Below, one piece after another: positions 22,309 to 35,300 of a stretch of DNA of 64,000 nucleotides (position 1 is its first letter; each line of letters begins with the position of its first letter). Under the pieces are notes generated by a model. It was not told the DNA's origin and did no database searches. It saw only the letters and a program-made list of their open reading frames with translations. This DNA is from Mytilus californianus (Eukaryota; Mollusca; Bivalvia; Mytilida; Mytilidae), in the NCBI RefSeq assembly GCF_021869535.1, contig NW_026262593.1, positions 69,342,322 through 69,406,321 of the forward strand. Reading direction: 5' to 3'. A program made the position numbers and the translations under genes.

Positions 22309-23249
22309 TGTAACGTGCAGGGGGTCCTACACGCCAGATGGTACTTTATGTACCCGTAGATCCGTACCAGGGTTACTTCCCTGGATTTGTTGTGTATCGT
22401 TGGCTAACCCTTACAAATGGTAACGTGTTTCCTATACTTAAATTAACTTTAGATATAAAAGCCTAGCGAGAATAAAAAGATTACTTCCGGTAAGTATACT
22501 AAATGGAACCCTTAACCTAACAATGGAGTACAACACAAGGGACGCTTTATTGGAACTGTGACTTAACCTTACTTCAAAATTAGATATATGACTGTTAACC
22601 TATTTGCCTTACAGTACTTTAGTTCTTTGATTCAAAGGTAATATGAAAATATGATTTCCAGTGCGTCCCTGGTCCTTGTTCAGGGCCAAGGTGTCACTGG
22701 TCCAAAGGGACAGTATTACGTTGTCACCTTAACTATATACCACAGGACAATATGTCACCACCTTATTCAGATAGTACAATTGGCTCTTGCTTATGAAAGC
22801 TTAACCAAAGGTCCTTGGTAAGCTACTTCTTATTCAGAAATAGTTATAATTACCTTTTCTTTAGTCTTTACTTTGCGAGCTTTGACGACCGAACTTCCTA
22901 ACGCTGTGAGAAACTCTACTTATATACTAGGATAATCTCTAACCAAAATGCATATAATCTCTAAACAGAAATAAACATATTCCGCATTACTATTATGTTT
23001 TAATGTAACGCCTATAGTACTTTAATATCAAGCACTTAATTTTTAACTAGAAAGGATCGGAACCAGTACCAAAACATCGGAAATCGTTTTCCGTATTACA
23101 ACCGTAATTAGCGTACTTCTTTAACAAACGAAAGTGAAAGTAGAATTTGTTATGTGAACATTTAATGGATTTAATCATTTGCCGACTTCCTAACAGACAA
23201 ACTTAGAACTTCGTAGCATACTTAAGGTAACTTTATAATTTTCGTCACA
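22309..23249 (-). repeat. Gypsy 5' LTR (941 bp)
   Basis: On the minus strand it begins TGTGACG and ends CGTTACA, the TG...CA form of retroviral-type LTRs. It is followed after five bases by the primer binding site. It contains a 360-bp block (about 22369-22728) that is absent from the 3' LTR. The rest is nearly identical to 7524-8104. Confidence 0.92.
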
Positions 23250-23339
23250 AATAGACCGGTTGCTTAGTTATTCGTTTAACTTCCCAAATTATAAGTCCTT
23301 ACATCACTAAGACAATAAACGAAATAAATTAATAAGTAC

Positions 23340-23640
23340 TAATAAGGGTAAGTAGATCCTGCTCCACATGTAGCACCCGTCGTGTTACTTATGTAAGCAC
23401 AAACCCGGTTATGAGTCTTATTCGTTAGGTCATTTTCGAGGAAAAGAGAGCGGGATTGTTGATACGACAACTGGAACATATTCGTCGTCATTTGTGAAAC
23501 ATATATTCCATAATGGTCAACCAACTCGTAATGGCGTTCGTAAAATTTTCGAAGGAATGATTTCAACTTTCCCACTTGGAACTCTGATGCAATAGCTTCC
23601 TTGGGAGTAGCAACCCTCAATCAAGAAAATAATGATAGGA
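23340..23640 (-). repeat. Repeat fragments flanking the gypsy element
   Basis: Minus-strand frame with ELVDHYGIYVSQMTTNMFQ and SNTTGATCGAGSTYPY. The second phrase matches the repeat at 4370-4620. The first looks like a decayed mobile-element reading frame but I cannot assign it. Confidence 0.45.
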
Positions 23641-23695
23641 AATGCAAGCTCTGGATTATCGTATCAACTGGTAGATGTATATAAATAAACTCATC

Positions 23696-23982
23696 ATGCA
23701 CCTGTCCTAAGTCAGGAATCTGATGTTCAGTAGTTGTCGTTTGTTGATGTGGTTCATAAGTGTTTCTCGTTTCTCGTTTTTTATATAGATTAGACCGTTG
23801 GTTTACCCGTTTGAATGGTTTTACACTAGTAATTTTCTGGGGCCCTTTATAGCTTACCGTTCGGTGTGAGCCAATGCTCCGTGTTGAAGACCGTACTGTG
23901 ACCTATAATGGTTTACTTTTATAAATTTTGACTTGGATGGAGAGTTGTCTCATTGGCACTCATACCACATCTTCTTATATCT
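23696..23982 (+). repeat. 287-bp dispersed repeat, copy A
   Basis: Begins tgcacctgtcctaagtcagg and ends ccacatcttcttatatct. It is nearly identical, same orientation, to 61153-61439. Fragments of its end recur near 26785-26815 (reverse) and 61682-61735 (reverse). Non-coding; class unknown. Confidence 0.85.
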
Positions 23983-23984
23983 AA

Positions 23985-24130
23985 TCATCATAAATACCAG
24001 GATTAAAATTTTGTACGCCAGATGCGCATTTCGTCTACAAAAGAGTCATCAGTGACGCTCGAATCACAGAACGAATTTGAAGGGCATTGAGGACCAAATA
24101 TTCCGAAAGGTTTTGCCAAATAAAGTTGAA
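23985..24130 (+). repeat. Dispersed repeat with gccagatgcgcatttcgtctac motif
   Basis: Carries ataccaggattaaaattttg and catcagtgacgctcgaatc. Partial relatives occur at 28118-28175 (reverse), 31170-31245 and 5133-5170. It is a common bivalve repeat as I recall; non-coding. Confidence 0.6.
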
Positions 24131-26024
24131 GTAATCTATTCCTGTGGTAGAAAATCCTTAGTATTTCGAAAAAAATTTACTTCCAGTTTTTATTCTATAT
24201 AAAAGACATCGATGTTACTCATAAACTGTAAGTCATAGTGGCCTAAAATATTTTGATATGAGCTCTTTGGTAGCATATGGTCCATAAGGAGAAATTGAGG
24301 TCATGGTCAAGGTCATGACTAGAAAAATTATTGACAAATGATTTTTGTCAAATTGAAAGTTTTAACTTGACGCAACGACAATAAATTTAGGTGGAGCCCT
24401 CTGGATACTTTTGTACTTTTTTTTACCGTTAAATATCTAATTAAAGATTTTTGTTTTTAAATACATACATATTAGAAACATGGGGTCTTTTGATTTTATC
24501 TTTGGCATGTCATGTTATTGCACTTAAATTGAAGGAGTGAAACAAAGAACAAATTGCAGCAAAACAATTGGGACATTATAGCAAATATTTGATACCTTAG
24601 TTTAAACCAATCCGATGACGTTCATAGAAGTTATTTCCCTTTTTAGACTCTATTATATAATTAAGAGGTGAAAGTTTTATACTAGTAAATGATAAATCCA
24701 TGGGGTCTTTTGCTGTCGGCCAAGAGACGAATAACCTGGACAACGGTTAACCGGAAGTAGCCATTTTTGTACTAATTTCATGCAAAAGTACATAGATACC
24801 ATAAATTTTTGGAATCAACAGAAAGTAACCACGCATACGACACCGGAGTGACATTGTATAAACCGGAAGTAGCAAATTGAATTCCTCATTTCAAGCAAAA
24901 ACACTAAAGAAACTATATATTTTTGTAATCAGTGTAATTTAGCTATCATATAACACCAGTAGTGCCTTCAAATGCCGTTAATGTTCTAACTTGCTATCAC
25001 GCATTTCTTTATTGTTGGGCCATTCAAATATCCCAGTTAAAAGCTTGACATCTGTACTGAAGCTGATATTAACAATATATTTTAAAACATTTTTCTTATC
25101 CTTAAGTTAAATATTGTACCTGTTCTCTACGGTCGGATTCTCTACAGTTTTGATGATGAATTATATTGCAATACAATACGAACTATAGCCAAAAGTAAAG
25201 TATTTTTTCCAACTTTAAAATAAATACGTATCGGACGGGTAAGGTTTTTATTTCTCTTCAATAAAGGCTAGGCTGTGATAAGCAATTTTTGCAAAATATC
25301 ATTTTCTTTTGTAAAGTATTGACACAGTACGGCTAGTCTTTTTTAATGTTGGCCATTTGATTTTTACCACACGTTGGATCATCACATATTACAAAGGAAA
25401 TAAGAAAAAGAAACCATAAACTGGCAATGCTTAAAACCCATATTTGACATGAAATCGTCACTCATCGACTACATCGAGTCGTCAATTTATGACTTTTTAA
25501 CGATTTCGAAGATAGTAAAAAAGAATAACAAAAAAATATGTAGAACTTAAATTCGGGTTGCGATTTGAAAATAAAAAAAAAAACATAATTAACTAGAAGC
25601 CAAAACACTAAAGCATTGACAAATTTAAGAGAGACAAAGAATAGAAAGTGAGTGGATGCTTAGTTACAACTGAGAAAATTAAAACTGATGGCGATGATTT
25701 TACTAATGAGATAATTGAACAGATTTGTAGGTTTTTTCCTACACTTGATCAGCAGGACGGGAAACCAGACACATAAGAGATAATAATAATGACTTACCTG
25801 GTGAAATAATGAAAACATAAAATCAAGATTAAAAAAAGGAGAAATGATTTAAACCTCTGATTTATACATGTGTTGGTTTTGGTTTGAGATGATAGGACAG
25901 TTTTCACAATTTAAATACAAAATACAAAAATACAAATAATTAACATACTTGTTGTCACCAGCGGTTGTGCCAAATGGACAATTCAATGAATGCTTGTTAT
26001 AAGATTACACAACATTAAAAACAA
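24131..26024. other. Region 3' of alkaline phosphatase, probably including its 3' UTR
   Basis: No reading frame is supported. The part nearest the stop codon is likely 3' UTR; the closest AATAAA on the minus strand is at 25252-25247. Nothing else was recognised. Confidence 0.4.
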
Positions 26025-26323
26025 TCACACAAAATAAAACTGTTGAAGGTAAATCCCTATTAAACTCAGGAAAAATGTGACTCGATCCCATGTAATCAAA
26101 CAAGCAGAACATGTTGGTTTAGGTTCCGTATTTTTACAATGGCTGTCATCTTTAAAGTCCCCAACACAAGCTGCATATTGCATCACGTGGGCAACATAAT
26201 GTTGTTCCTTTACACCGTTAAGCAAGTGTGCCATTGGTCCTTTGGAAAATATAGGGACATCCTCACCTCCATGTGTTTCATATTCTACTGGGACTGCAGC
26301 TTGAGGTATGTAATCGAAGGTAG
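26025..26323 (-). CDS. ALP: Alkaline phosphatase terminal exon 10 (Zn1 His and C-terminal anchor signal)
   Basis: Encodes residues 429-527 and the TGA stop at 26027-26025. [16 protein letters not shown] carries His446 of Zn1, and [13 protein letters not shown] matches the family C-terminal block. After Cys481 the sequence is variable, with three further cysteines, then a hydrophobic run ending IYLQQFYFV with no cytoplasmic tail. That is the layout of a GPI-attachment signal, with Ser501 or Ala502 as possible attachment residues. The hydrophobic run is interrupted by Asp-Arg, so the anchor is inferred. The nearest canonical AATAAA I see downstream on this strand is at 25252-25247, which would give a 3' UTR of about 0.77 kb. 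Confidence 0.92.
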
Positions 26324-29300
26324 CTACAATGTTTCAAAGGTAAATATTCAGAAAGCAGGACGTTTACTTGTATTTTTGGAAAAAAAAGATTGTCCGTCTT
26401 TTTATTGTCCTTAGTTAATAATTAAATTAAGTTAAACAATTACATCATATAAATACTCAACAAAATGTACAATGGAAAAGATATTTGAAAAAGAATATAG
26501 CAGGTAATAGGAACAATGTTATCATTTCAAGTTATGTTTGGAGATCAATTTGCGAAATCTTTTCGTTTTATGTACTCTCTACTGATACGTGTTTCCTTTT
26601 TCGGATCCGCATACATCTGTCATTGCTAAGTGTCATAGATTTGTCTAATCCCTGTTCTTATCATCTGTATTTCGATTTTAATTTCGTCGTTTGCGCTCGG
26701 TTACTGTATCCTCTAAATCTAATTTACTATTTATTGTTATGCATCTGATGATATGGCAATTGATACGTCCTTATTGGGTTAAATAGATATAAGAAGATGT
26801 GGTATGAGTGCACTTATTATTTACTGGGCGGATTATGAACTTATTTACATTTTCAAGTAAAATGTAGTATAAAATCGTATCGGACGTACCCAATTCATCA
26901 AGTATCATTTTCATTTTCTTGCACTGGGGATGCTGATGGACTGCTAGTCCCGGAGGATATCAACAGTTCAGAAATCAGTGTTTTGGTACTGACATGATTT
27001 ATAACATACTTAGTTCAATTTTCTGTTGATTAATGTAGATATTATCAAGAAATAAAGTTCCAGCTTTCTCATTCAAATATTACCAATATTGGATTGTGAC
27101 TATTCTTTAAGCTCCTTAAGTATTCAAGTATTGATATATGATTTCCTTCTCAATGTTAGAATTGAGCGTTCCAGAAAATTGCTACGGATGCACCAAATTT
27201 AATAAGTGTTTTGTTTTCATTTGCTTTGTCAGGAACTAGCACAATCACAATCGGAAGCAAAACAAAAGTCAAATTTCAGCCTTATCAATAAGCACAGCAA
27301 CGTATATTTAGTTTTGACTTCACATTTTGACTGGCAAGTTTTTATTCACTGTTTAAAGTGGACATTATTTTGTTATAATATGTAGCTTTCCTTTGCAAAT
27401 TGGTCCTCATTATCGCTAAAGCATTGATGTCGACATTTTTTAAACACATTATTAAACAATGTTTTTCACTTTGTAGACTATGATTTAAATCATCAATAGA
27501 CCTACAGATCGGGGAATGAATAGGCAAATATTTGTAATTGTTTTCATGTTATCCTTCGGTCTTTGCCTCTTTTCTCTCCTTATTTGCATTGTCTTAAGCA
27601 TCCATTTATTTATACTTTGACAAATTACATCAGTTATATATCAGATTCAAAATATTCAACTATCAACTATAAAAATAAACTTACTTGTATCAACGTTTGT
27701 CAGATTAGGCCTTTTCCCACTTGTAAAATTAACACCAGGTCCGTTACCATATGAAAGAGTTGTATATGGCATTCCATCTAATGGTGGCTCATAGTCAGTT
27801 GGGTTCGCTAGTCCTACAAGAAATCAGACATATATGTTCTGTGCATTAAAATTGACCTTAAATTCACTGGTAATATTTTCCAAAGACTTTCAAAATGCAT
27901 ATATCGTTAAAATGGCAATTTATGAGATGTTTTAGAACGCAGCAGTTAAAGGTTCGTGTTTCAGCAAAGATAAAAACCGAGGCTCCCATAAAAAAAATCA
28001 TTGCTGGTCATCACCATTTTGGTGCACTTCTTTGAAAAATATATACAATGTACATATGGTCTGGGGGTACATGCCAAAACATTGCTTAAAATTATAAAAT
28101 AAAAGTATTTCAGATATTTTTGATTCGAGCGTCACTGACGAGTCTTTTGAAGACGAAACACGCGTCTGGCAAATAAATATTTTGTTTTCAGCCTAGTATC
28201 TATCTATGATGAGTTTATTCATAAAGAACTAAGATTCTGAAGAAAAGAAACCAAAATTCTTGTGATAAGAGACCAAGATTACGGTGAAATTGCAATACAT
28301 TTTAATCTGGTATGTGAACCTAAATACTGGGCTAGATTGGCTTCTTACCTTTCCTACTTATAACCACATGGCGTACAAAATTTTAATCCTGGTATCATTG
28401 ATGAGTGTATTGTTAAAGTTTATGAACGCCAACAAGTGTACATCAATAAATCAAACAGAAACAACCAATAGCAATTTCTACTTTTATATTCTATATTCTA
28501 AGTCTATCTAAACAGCTTTGAACCAGATTTTCTCTCGAACAGATCTATTTTTAAAAGTGATCTTGAATTTGACATTACTGGACCCCAAATCAAAATATGA
28601 TACTTTCCCTTTGCTATATCTAACATAAATTTAAGGTTCGTTCCAATTATGCAAGTGAAACTCAAGTTATAATCCGGAAAGCATTTTTTTCTAAACAAAT
28701 TTTAACTTAGTAATAGTGACCTTGAACTTTGAAAAATTGATCCCAATAGGAAACCAATAGGATTCTGTTCCCCATCTATGTTTCCACCTATAAACGTTTA
28801 GTTCAAATCAAGCAAGGGAAACTCGAGCCACCGTCCGGAAAGCATTTATTTCGAACACATGGGCGGGCGGACTACTCACATCTTTGTTCTTTGATTAATG
28901 GCAGTTGTCTCATTTGCAAAAAGGGAGGACGGACAGAAAGAAAAATGGAAGATCAGGCGGAAGAAACGACGAACGAAAACACAATCTGATGGGCAAAACG
29001 ACGACCATATATATGCTCCTGAATTTTTTTTCCGAGAGGATAAAAAGATATATCTTTTTAACATCATCATTGTTTGTAAAAGCATATTTATACTTTAGTT
29101 TAAAATATTTAATTCATTTTCGGTCTTTTAAATTTTATAAACTCTCTTTGTTAAGGTGAATATGTCAACAGATGCATGTAACAATAGGAACGATAGGAAG
29201 GACGAACGGGAGAACGGGAAAATGGCGGATGGACAAAGCGACACCTGCATGTTTATGCTTCCGGAAAAAAATGTCGGCAAGCATAAAAAAATTTCAACAA

Positions 29301-32300
29301 CATATTTGTTGGAAATACATCTTTCGCCGCGATATAGATTTTTGTGCTGATACGATTTAAAGCAATCACCAATCAATCAATCAATCAATCAAATACATCT
29401 TTATACTTACAATATTCAATTATAGTTTCTTTTGATTTTTGTAAACTCTCTGTTGATAGGTAAGGTCAACAGATGCATGATACAATAGAAACGATTGACA
29501 GATTTGCAAACTGACTGTTTGATGATAAAATATGGGACTACACAAATCAAATTCATTACATCAATATGAAAAAAAATGCTTTTTTTTAAAACAAACTCTT
29601 TGATTTTCATTTTACTAAGCTCGGTTTGTTGTATTTATAGAAATGAAGTTCTAGTCAATCTGATTAGAGATCGAAAGTATGTTTTTCTAGACGAGATCGT
29701 ATTTTGAAAATAAAATATTGAACAGATGCTTTGTCATGAAATAGAAGTTCTTTTATCATCATATGTTCCTAATCGAAGCAATATTCAGGAATATTTTTTT
29801 CCCTGGAACAAATATAACAGGAACAAATATAAATATTATTATTTATAACAAATTGTACAAGGAAACTTCTGTTATGCTGAACAAATATACGTTGACAAAT
29901 TCTCTTTAACGTTGACCAATCGGATTCTTGTTCAGTCGAGAGGCAACAGTAAGATGTAGTTTAATATTTAACTGGTTACGGCAGTTTTTATGGAATACTA
30001 AACGCAGCGTAACATTGTATGGGTGTGTAAGTAAACACAATTATTTTAATTTTCTCTTTGATATTCCTCTTTTCATACTGAATTGTAACAACTTTATTTT
30101 ATAATAGTATATATGCTGTAAACCCATTGACAATTACCATATAGGAGCTTCATTACATTTACTCCAGAGGTAAATAATAGTTGATTAAATAGTTACAAAT
30201 GACTTTTATTCCATATGCGTAGAGTCGCGCACCAATTAGGCAAGACATCTAATAGTAATATAATAGACGGTAATTGCTCATATTTGTCTTTTTGCAATTT
30301 ACCACACACCCTTATTTTTATGATGACCTTTCTTCACTCGATTTTCGAATCTGAGTACTTAGAAAGGGCAAAAGTATGTGTAATACATTCTCTTATCTTG
30401 GGTTGTTACTACATAGATAGTATTTCATGAATATGAATAAAAGGAGAGGCGCAAATGAAGTTATACAAAGCAACAAAAATACTTTCTGTGTGGACTCAAA
30501 AGAAACCATGGAACAAATTTTCTCGAATTGACCAAAAGTATTTGACGTATGGGAATATCTTTTTAAATAGATGGACATGTACAAAAGTGCACATTGAACT
30601 TCTACTTAGCATAGAAATTATGTAGTTTATTTTTGGGATCTTAGAGAAAACAGAAAAAAAAACATAAGAAACCTTATAATGATGTTAAAAAACTATATAG
30701 ATAGAACAAAAATGCGAAACAGACCAGTAATTTTGTAGCATTAAAGAATTAACTGAAAAGAAAATTGGGTGAAAAAAATCATATTTTATATAAAACAAAA
30801 AGCAGAATTTGAGTATTCATCCCAAAAATGTATAAGATGGACACCGTAAACCAAAACCTTCATTATATTGAAAGTAAAACTATGATTTTTGTTTCGGATA
30901 TAAATTAAATCAATTTGGCTAATGACGTTCCTCGTAAAATTTTACAAAAACAAGTAATATTGGCAATTGTGTATCCAAATTCCTTCACCATCATTATATA
31001 GCGCGATGAAGAGTATTTTGAGTTTATGGAAATATGTGAAATTTTTAAAATATATTTCAGTATGTTACATATATCTTCACTCTTTATTATTCAATTTTCT
31101 GTAGGAATTGACACAGTTTAGATTTAGATGACCTCTTTTTACAACTGCCTTTGAATCAATTTGTCGAAACATGTAAATAAACTCATCATAGATACCAGGA
31201 TTAAAATTGTGTAAGCCAGACGCGCGTTTTTTCTACAAAAGACTCATTACTACTTCTAAAGAATTCATGCGGTCTCATGCACACCGTTCTCATATCTTAT
31301 TTCCAACTATATGAACACTCCGTTTAATACATATAGGATAACCATATCTTGTCTCAAAATATAAAATTTGTCTCTGCAAGATTTAGAAACATGTAGAATG
31401 CGAGGCTCTACCGAGCGCAGTATAAATAAAAATTGACGTTTCGAGTCAATATATGGTTGTTCTCTTTAAAATACAACTCTTACAACTGTTTAAAATGAAA
31501 TATTTCGGATAAAAACCAACCATTCTACATTTGAAGCGAACGACATAGCAATTCCGCGAACCTGTATTCTTTATTGAGATAAATAAAACTCTAAGAAACA
31601 CATTATCAACGTCAAAACCAAGACGTTATATATACGATCAGTGAGTGTATATCTCAAATATTTATACGGTCAATATGCATGTTGACTGCGTTAATAGCAT
31701 AGTTACTATACTATATATAAAAATATTAATTTTCGCGAACCATTTAGGTCACGGAAATTCCAAAAATTACCAAGAGTAAGGAGAGTTGTACAAATAATGT
31801 GAGTACACAGAACCCCGATCCAATTCATCTTTTGCTTAAAGTGTTCATCATTTTCTGTTTTGTATCTACTAACAACATTCCGTTTTTTAATCATTCCTAT
31901 TTAAGTGTGCAAAAAATTGCATTAAAAATAGATATTCCCAAAGTTAAAATTCCGCTGATTGGTGGAATTACTGAGGTGATCCCTAAGATTCACACAACAT
32001 ATCTGTAAATACAGTTCCTCCGCTAAAATGTAATTCCTCAGTGCAGCTACTCTAAAGGTTATATATTAATCCTAATGTAATCTTCAATTTTAAATGAAGC
32101 TGAAACTATATATCAGAAGAAGAGAAAACACTGACAGATTGTTAAATGAACGTCTATATAATGTTGTTACATAAAATCCGATAGTGAGTAAGGATCTATC
32201 CCGCCAAAAAAATCCCATGAATGAGACTTCTTCGACGTTTGTTTTCAGAAATTCTGTTGAGCATGTTGAGCATTATTGACAATTCATTTGTATGGGTGCT

Positions 32301-35300
32301 GTTGACCTTTGTCATTGAGAGCGGTAAGTAACATTCCCATTTCTTAGAAATGTAGACAATGGACAAAAATGTGAACCTTGACGATACGGGTCACTGACAT
32401 TTTTCTCTGATTTTAATATCTAACCATTTAATAATTTCTGAATTATCTGTATTTGCAATATCTTTGTATATAAAATGTAACCATGAACATATCTTCAATT
32501 TGTTCAAGTTTATACAGGGTAAATGGCTATGATGAGGAATTTGTACGGTACACATAAAGATGGCGGATAATGAATCTGACATCATTGAATAATCACGTGA
32601 CATTTTTTTTTGTAAACAAAAGTCGAAACGAACACGTGTCGGTACTTTCCATATCATTCCAAATTTTGGATTATTTTTAAAGATTTTGCAAAAACTACAG
32701 GATTTTCACCTATTTGTCTTTCCAAATTTTTGTCTCGAACTAATATGTCCATGAAATTTTTTCAAGACAACATCATCATCCATATATACATGTATGTACA
32801 GTGTATATAGCTATAGTCTGCATGAAGCAACACATTGAAAATATACACCTTATCGCTATTTGGAAATCTGTCCCGGTTGACGCGAGAATCTGCCCCGTTT
32901 GAACTATTGACGTCGTACAACAATCACTTTTCGATTGTGGCGTCAGATATTTTGTATTATAACGTCAACATTTTACAGGAACCTTTGTGATGTCCAGTAA
33001 TGGCAGACAAATAGCGATAAGGTGTATTATTTCAACAAACATGTTCAATACTTTGTAAACTAATCACTAATAGATGGACTTATTTTTTTGACAGACACCA
33101 TTACACATTAACACTGACAGCTGCAATTGTAGGTGAGGAACCCTTTCCCAATAGACCACTTTAGAGTTAATGTTATGTTTGCTGGAAAATTTCGTCAATT
33201 ATACACACCTTTATGACGTCATTTACTAGATAGAGGGGACTGCCTGTATCCCTGCACTATTAAAGTTCATCAAGTGCCTTCGTAATCGTCAAGATGAACT
33301 AGAAATAATGTTTGTTCCAACAGGTACATAAGAACATTTTTCTAATGACAGATGTGCTGATTTCAATTATAAGAATTTAATTTGCGAAAATGAATCGTGC
33401 AATAAAGCATTATTTTTTTTTCAACCAATCGCTCAACATAGGAATCGAAGTGACGACGCCCCTAAACGCAGGAATGATGTTCACTTAAACCAAAGTTTTT
33501 GAGGGATACAATTAACTCGAAAGTTGTCTTATTCTTTTGTCTTGCTGCAACAAAGTCTTCAAAGCTTAACTAAGGTACAAAAAGAATGTGTGCTGTTTTT
33601 GGCATAGCCAATGGCGTTAACTATTTTGTTAAAGATTATAGTTACAATTTTTGACTCAAATATAATCTTTATTGACTATGATTGTCAGTCATGCAACCAA
33701 TGGTTGGCCGTTCTCTCCGGCTTCCTCCACCGATGAAATAAGATCTAGACCACATTACTGTTTGTTTACATGTACATGTAGGTTAGTTTATCTGGAAACA
33801 CTTAAGGGAAGTCATTGAAACATGGTATGTACGTGTACTATAATGCAGTTGAAGGAGCATTTGAATATCTCATTCTTTTGATATTAAGGAGGCTGCCCCC
33901 AAATATTATTAGTTTATATTTATTACAGAGCTCCAGATAAGCTGCGTATTTGCGTGATCACGCAATAAACACAATTGAAAACCCAACGCAATTAACCAAA
34001 GCAGCGTTCAAAAACCCAATTATATATGAAAACCATGGGTTCTCAACCTTTCTAGTCCTTTTCCTGTGCATTATTTACCCTTATCTATACATTATCATCC
34101 CGTAAATCTATTTTTGTAATATTGATACATGTAACTGGAAATTTCCTTGCGATCTTAAAATAGAGCGTTACATAAAATGGTTGATCTGGGTCTCTGTTGA
34201 AATTGTCTGTTGCTCAAAAAGGTAAACGTGCTGATGTAAATAGATTTCGACCTTCTCTGTGTTTATCAACTTACTGTAGTGTAAGTGATCATAATTATTT
34301 TGGTATTGCTCGGGATTTATGACAATGAAGTTATGAATGAATTAAAACGAAAGTAAATTTCCAGTAAAAATATTAAATAGAAGCATGTTTTCATGGAGTG
34401 CGTGTCCGAGCGAGAACATCTCTATGTTCATTACTTGAGAAATATTTATTTAAAACACAAATTTCACTATTCAGCCCCATTAGGGGCCAGCTGAGGCCCA
34501 CCCCCGGATGTGGGATTTTCTCGCTACATTGAAGACCCATTGGTGACCTTTGGCTGTTATTTGCTCTTTGGTCGGGTTGTTGTCTCTTTGACATATTCCC
34601 CATTTCCATTCTCAATTTTATTATTTTAGCTTCTTTTTGATAGCTGAGGGATAGTTATGATAACAAAACTCAGCTAGTGTTATTAAGAAGCGTTCCTCGG
34701 ACGCATGGGTTCATGCATAGCTCATCCAGACAGAAAACCATGCGACCAGGGTGACTATATTACCTGGTCGTTCCAGTCAAGGTTTAAGGTATATCTAAAT
34801 CCAACTATTTTTTTATGACCCCGCCGTAGCGGAGGGGGCATAAAGTTTTACCCTTGTCCGTCTGTACGTACGTACGTACATCCCAAAATTGGTTTCCGTT
34901 CTCTAACTTTAGTTTGCCTCAGCCAAATGTTATGAAACTTGTACACAACGCTTATTACCACAAAATACAGATCAAGTTTGAATTTTGGTGGCGTCACTTT
35001 TACCCTTCTAGAGTTATGCCCCTTTACAAATGGAAAAACTGCTGCATTTTTCGTTTCCATTCTCTTATTTTAGTTTGCCTCAACCAAATGTTATGAAACT
35101 TATACACAATGCTTATTACCACAAAACACAGATCAAGTTTTAATTTTGGTGGCGTCACTTTAACCGTTCTAGAGTTATGCTCCTTTATAAATGGAAAAAT
35201 TGCAAAATTTTTATTTTCTTCTAAATATCAAGTAATTTTTAAAATTGGAGTTATCTTCCCTTGTCCATGATTATAGTTGAATCAACTACAATCAATGCTT

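Larger units (their letters stand above)
7524..23249 (-). mobile_element. Ty3/gypsy LTR retrotransposon with nested insertions
   Basis: Two long direct repeats (22309-23249 and 7524-8104) on the minus strand flank, in transcription order, a primer binding site, gag-protease, RT-RNase H, integrase and a zinc-finger ORF. The order protease-RT-RNase H-integrase is that of Ty3/gypsy. Removing the LINE (about 2.2 kb) and the TIR element (5.35 kb) leaves about 8.2 kb, a usual size. The LTRs differ by one substitution that I can see plus a 360-bp length difference, which argues for recent insertion, yet pol carries nonsense and frameshift changes. The outer flanks (low side ...tacat, high side aatag...) do not form a target duplication. 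Confidence 0.9.

Noticed and set aside
7504..23261. agaccggt shared by both outer flanks of the gypsy element as a target duplication
   Set aside because: It is 12 bp from the low-side LTR and 4 bp from the high-side LTR, so it does not fit the LTR ends.
28898..29360. Overlapping Lys/Arg-rich frames on the plus strand
   Set aside because: Frames overlap one another in several phases, have no motif, and lie in purine-rich repeat sequence of intron 8.
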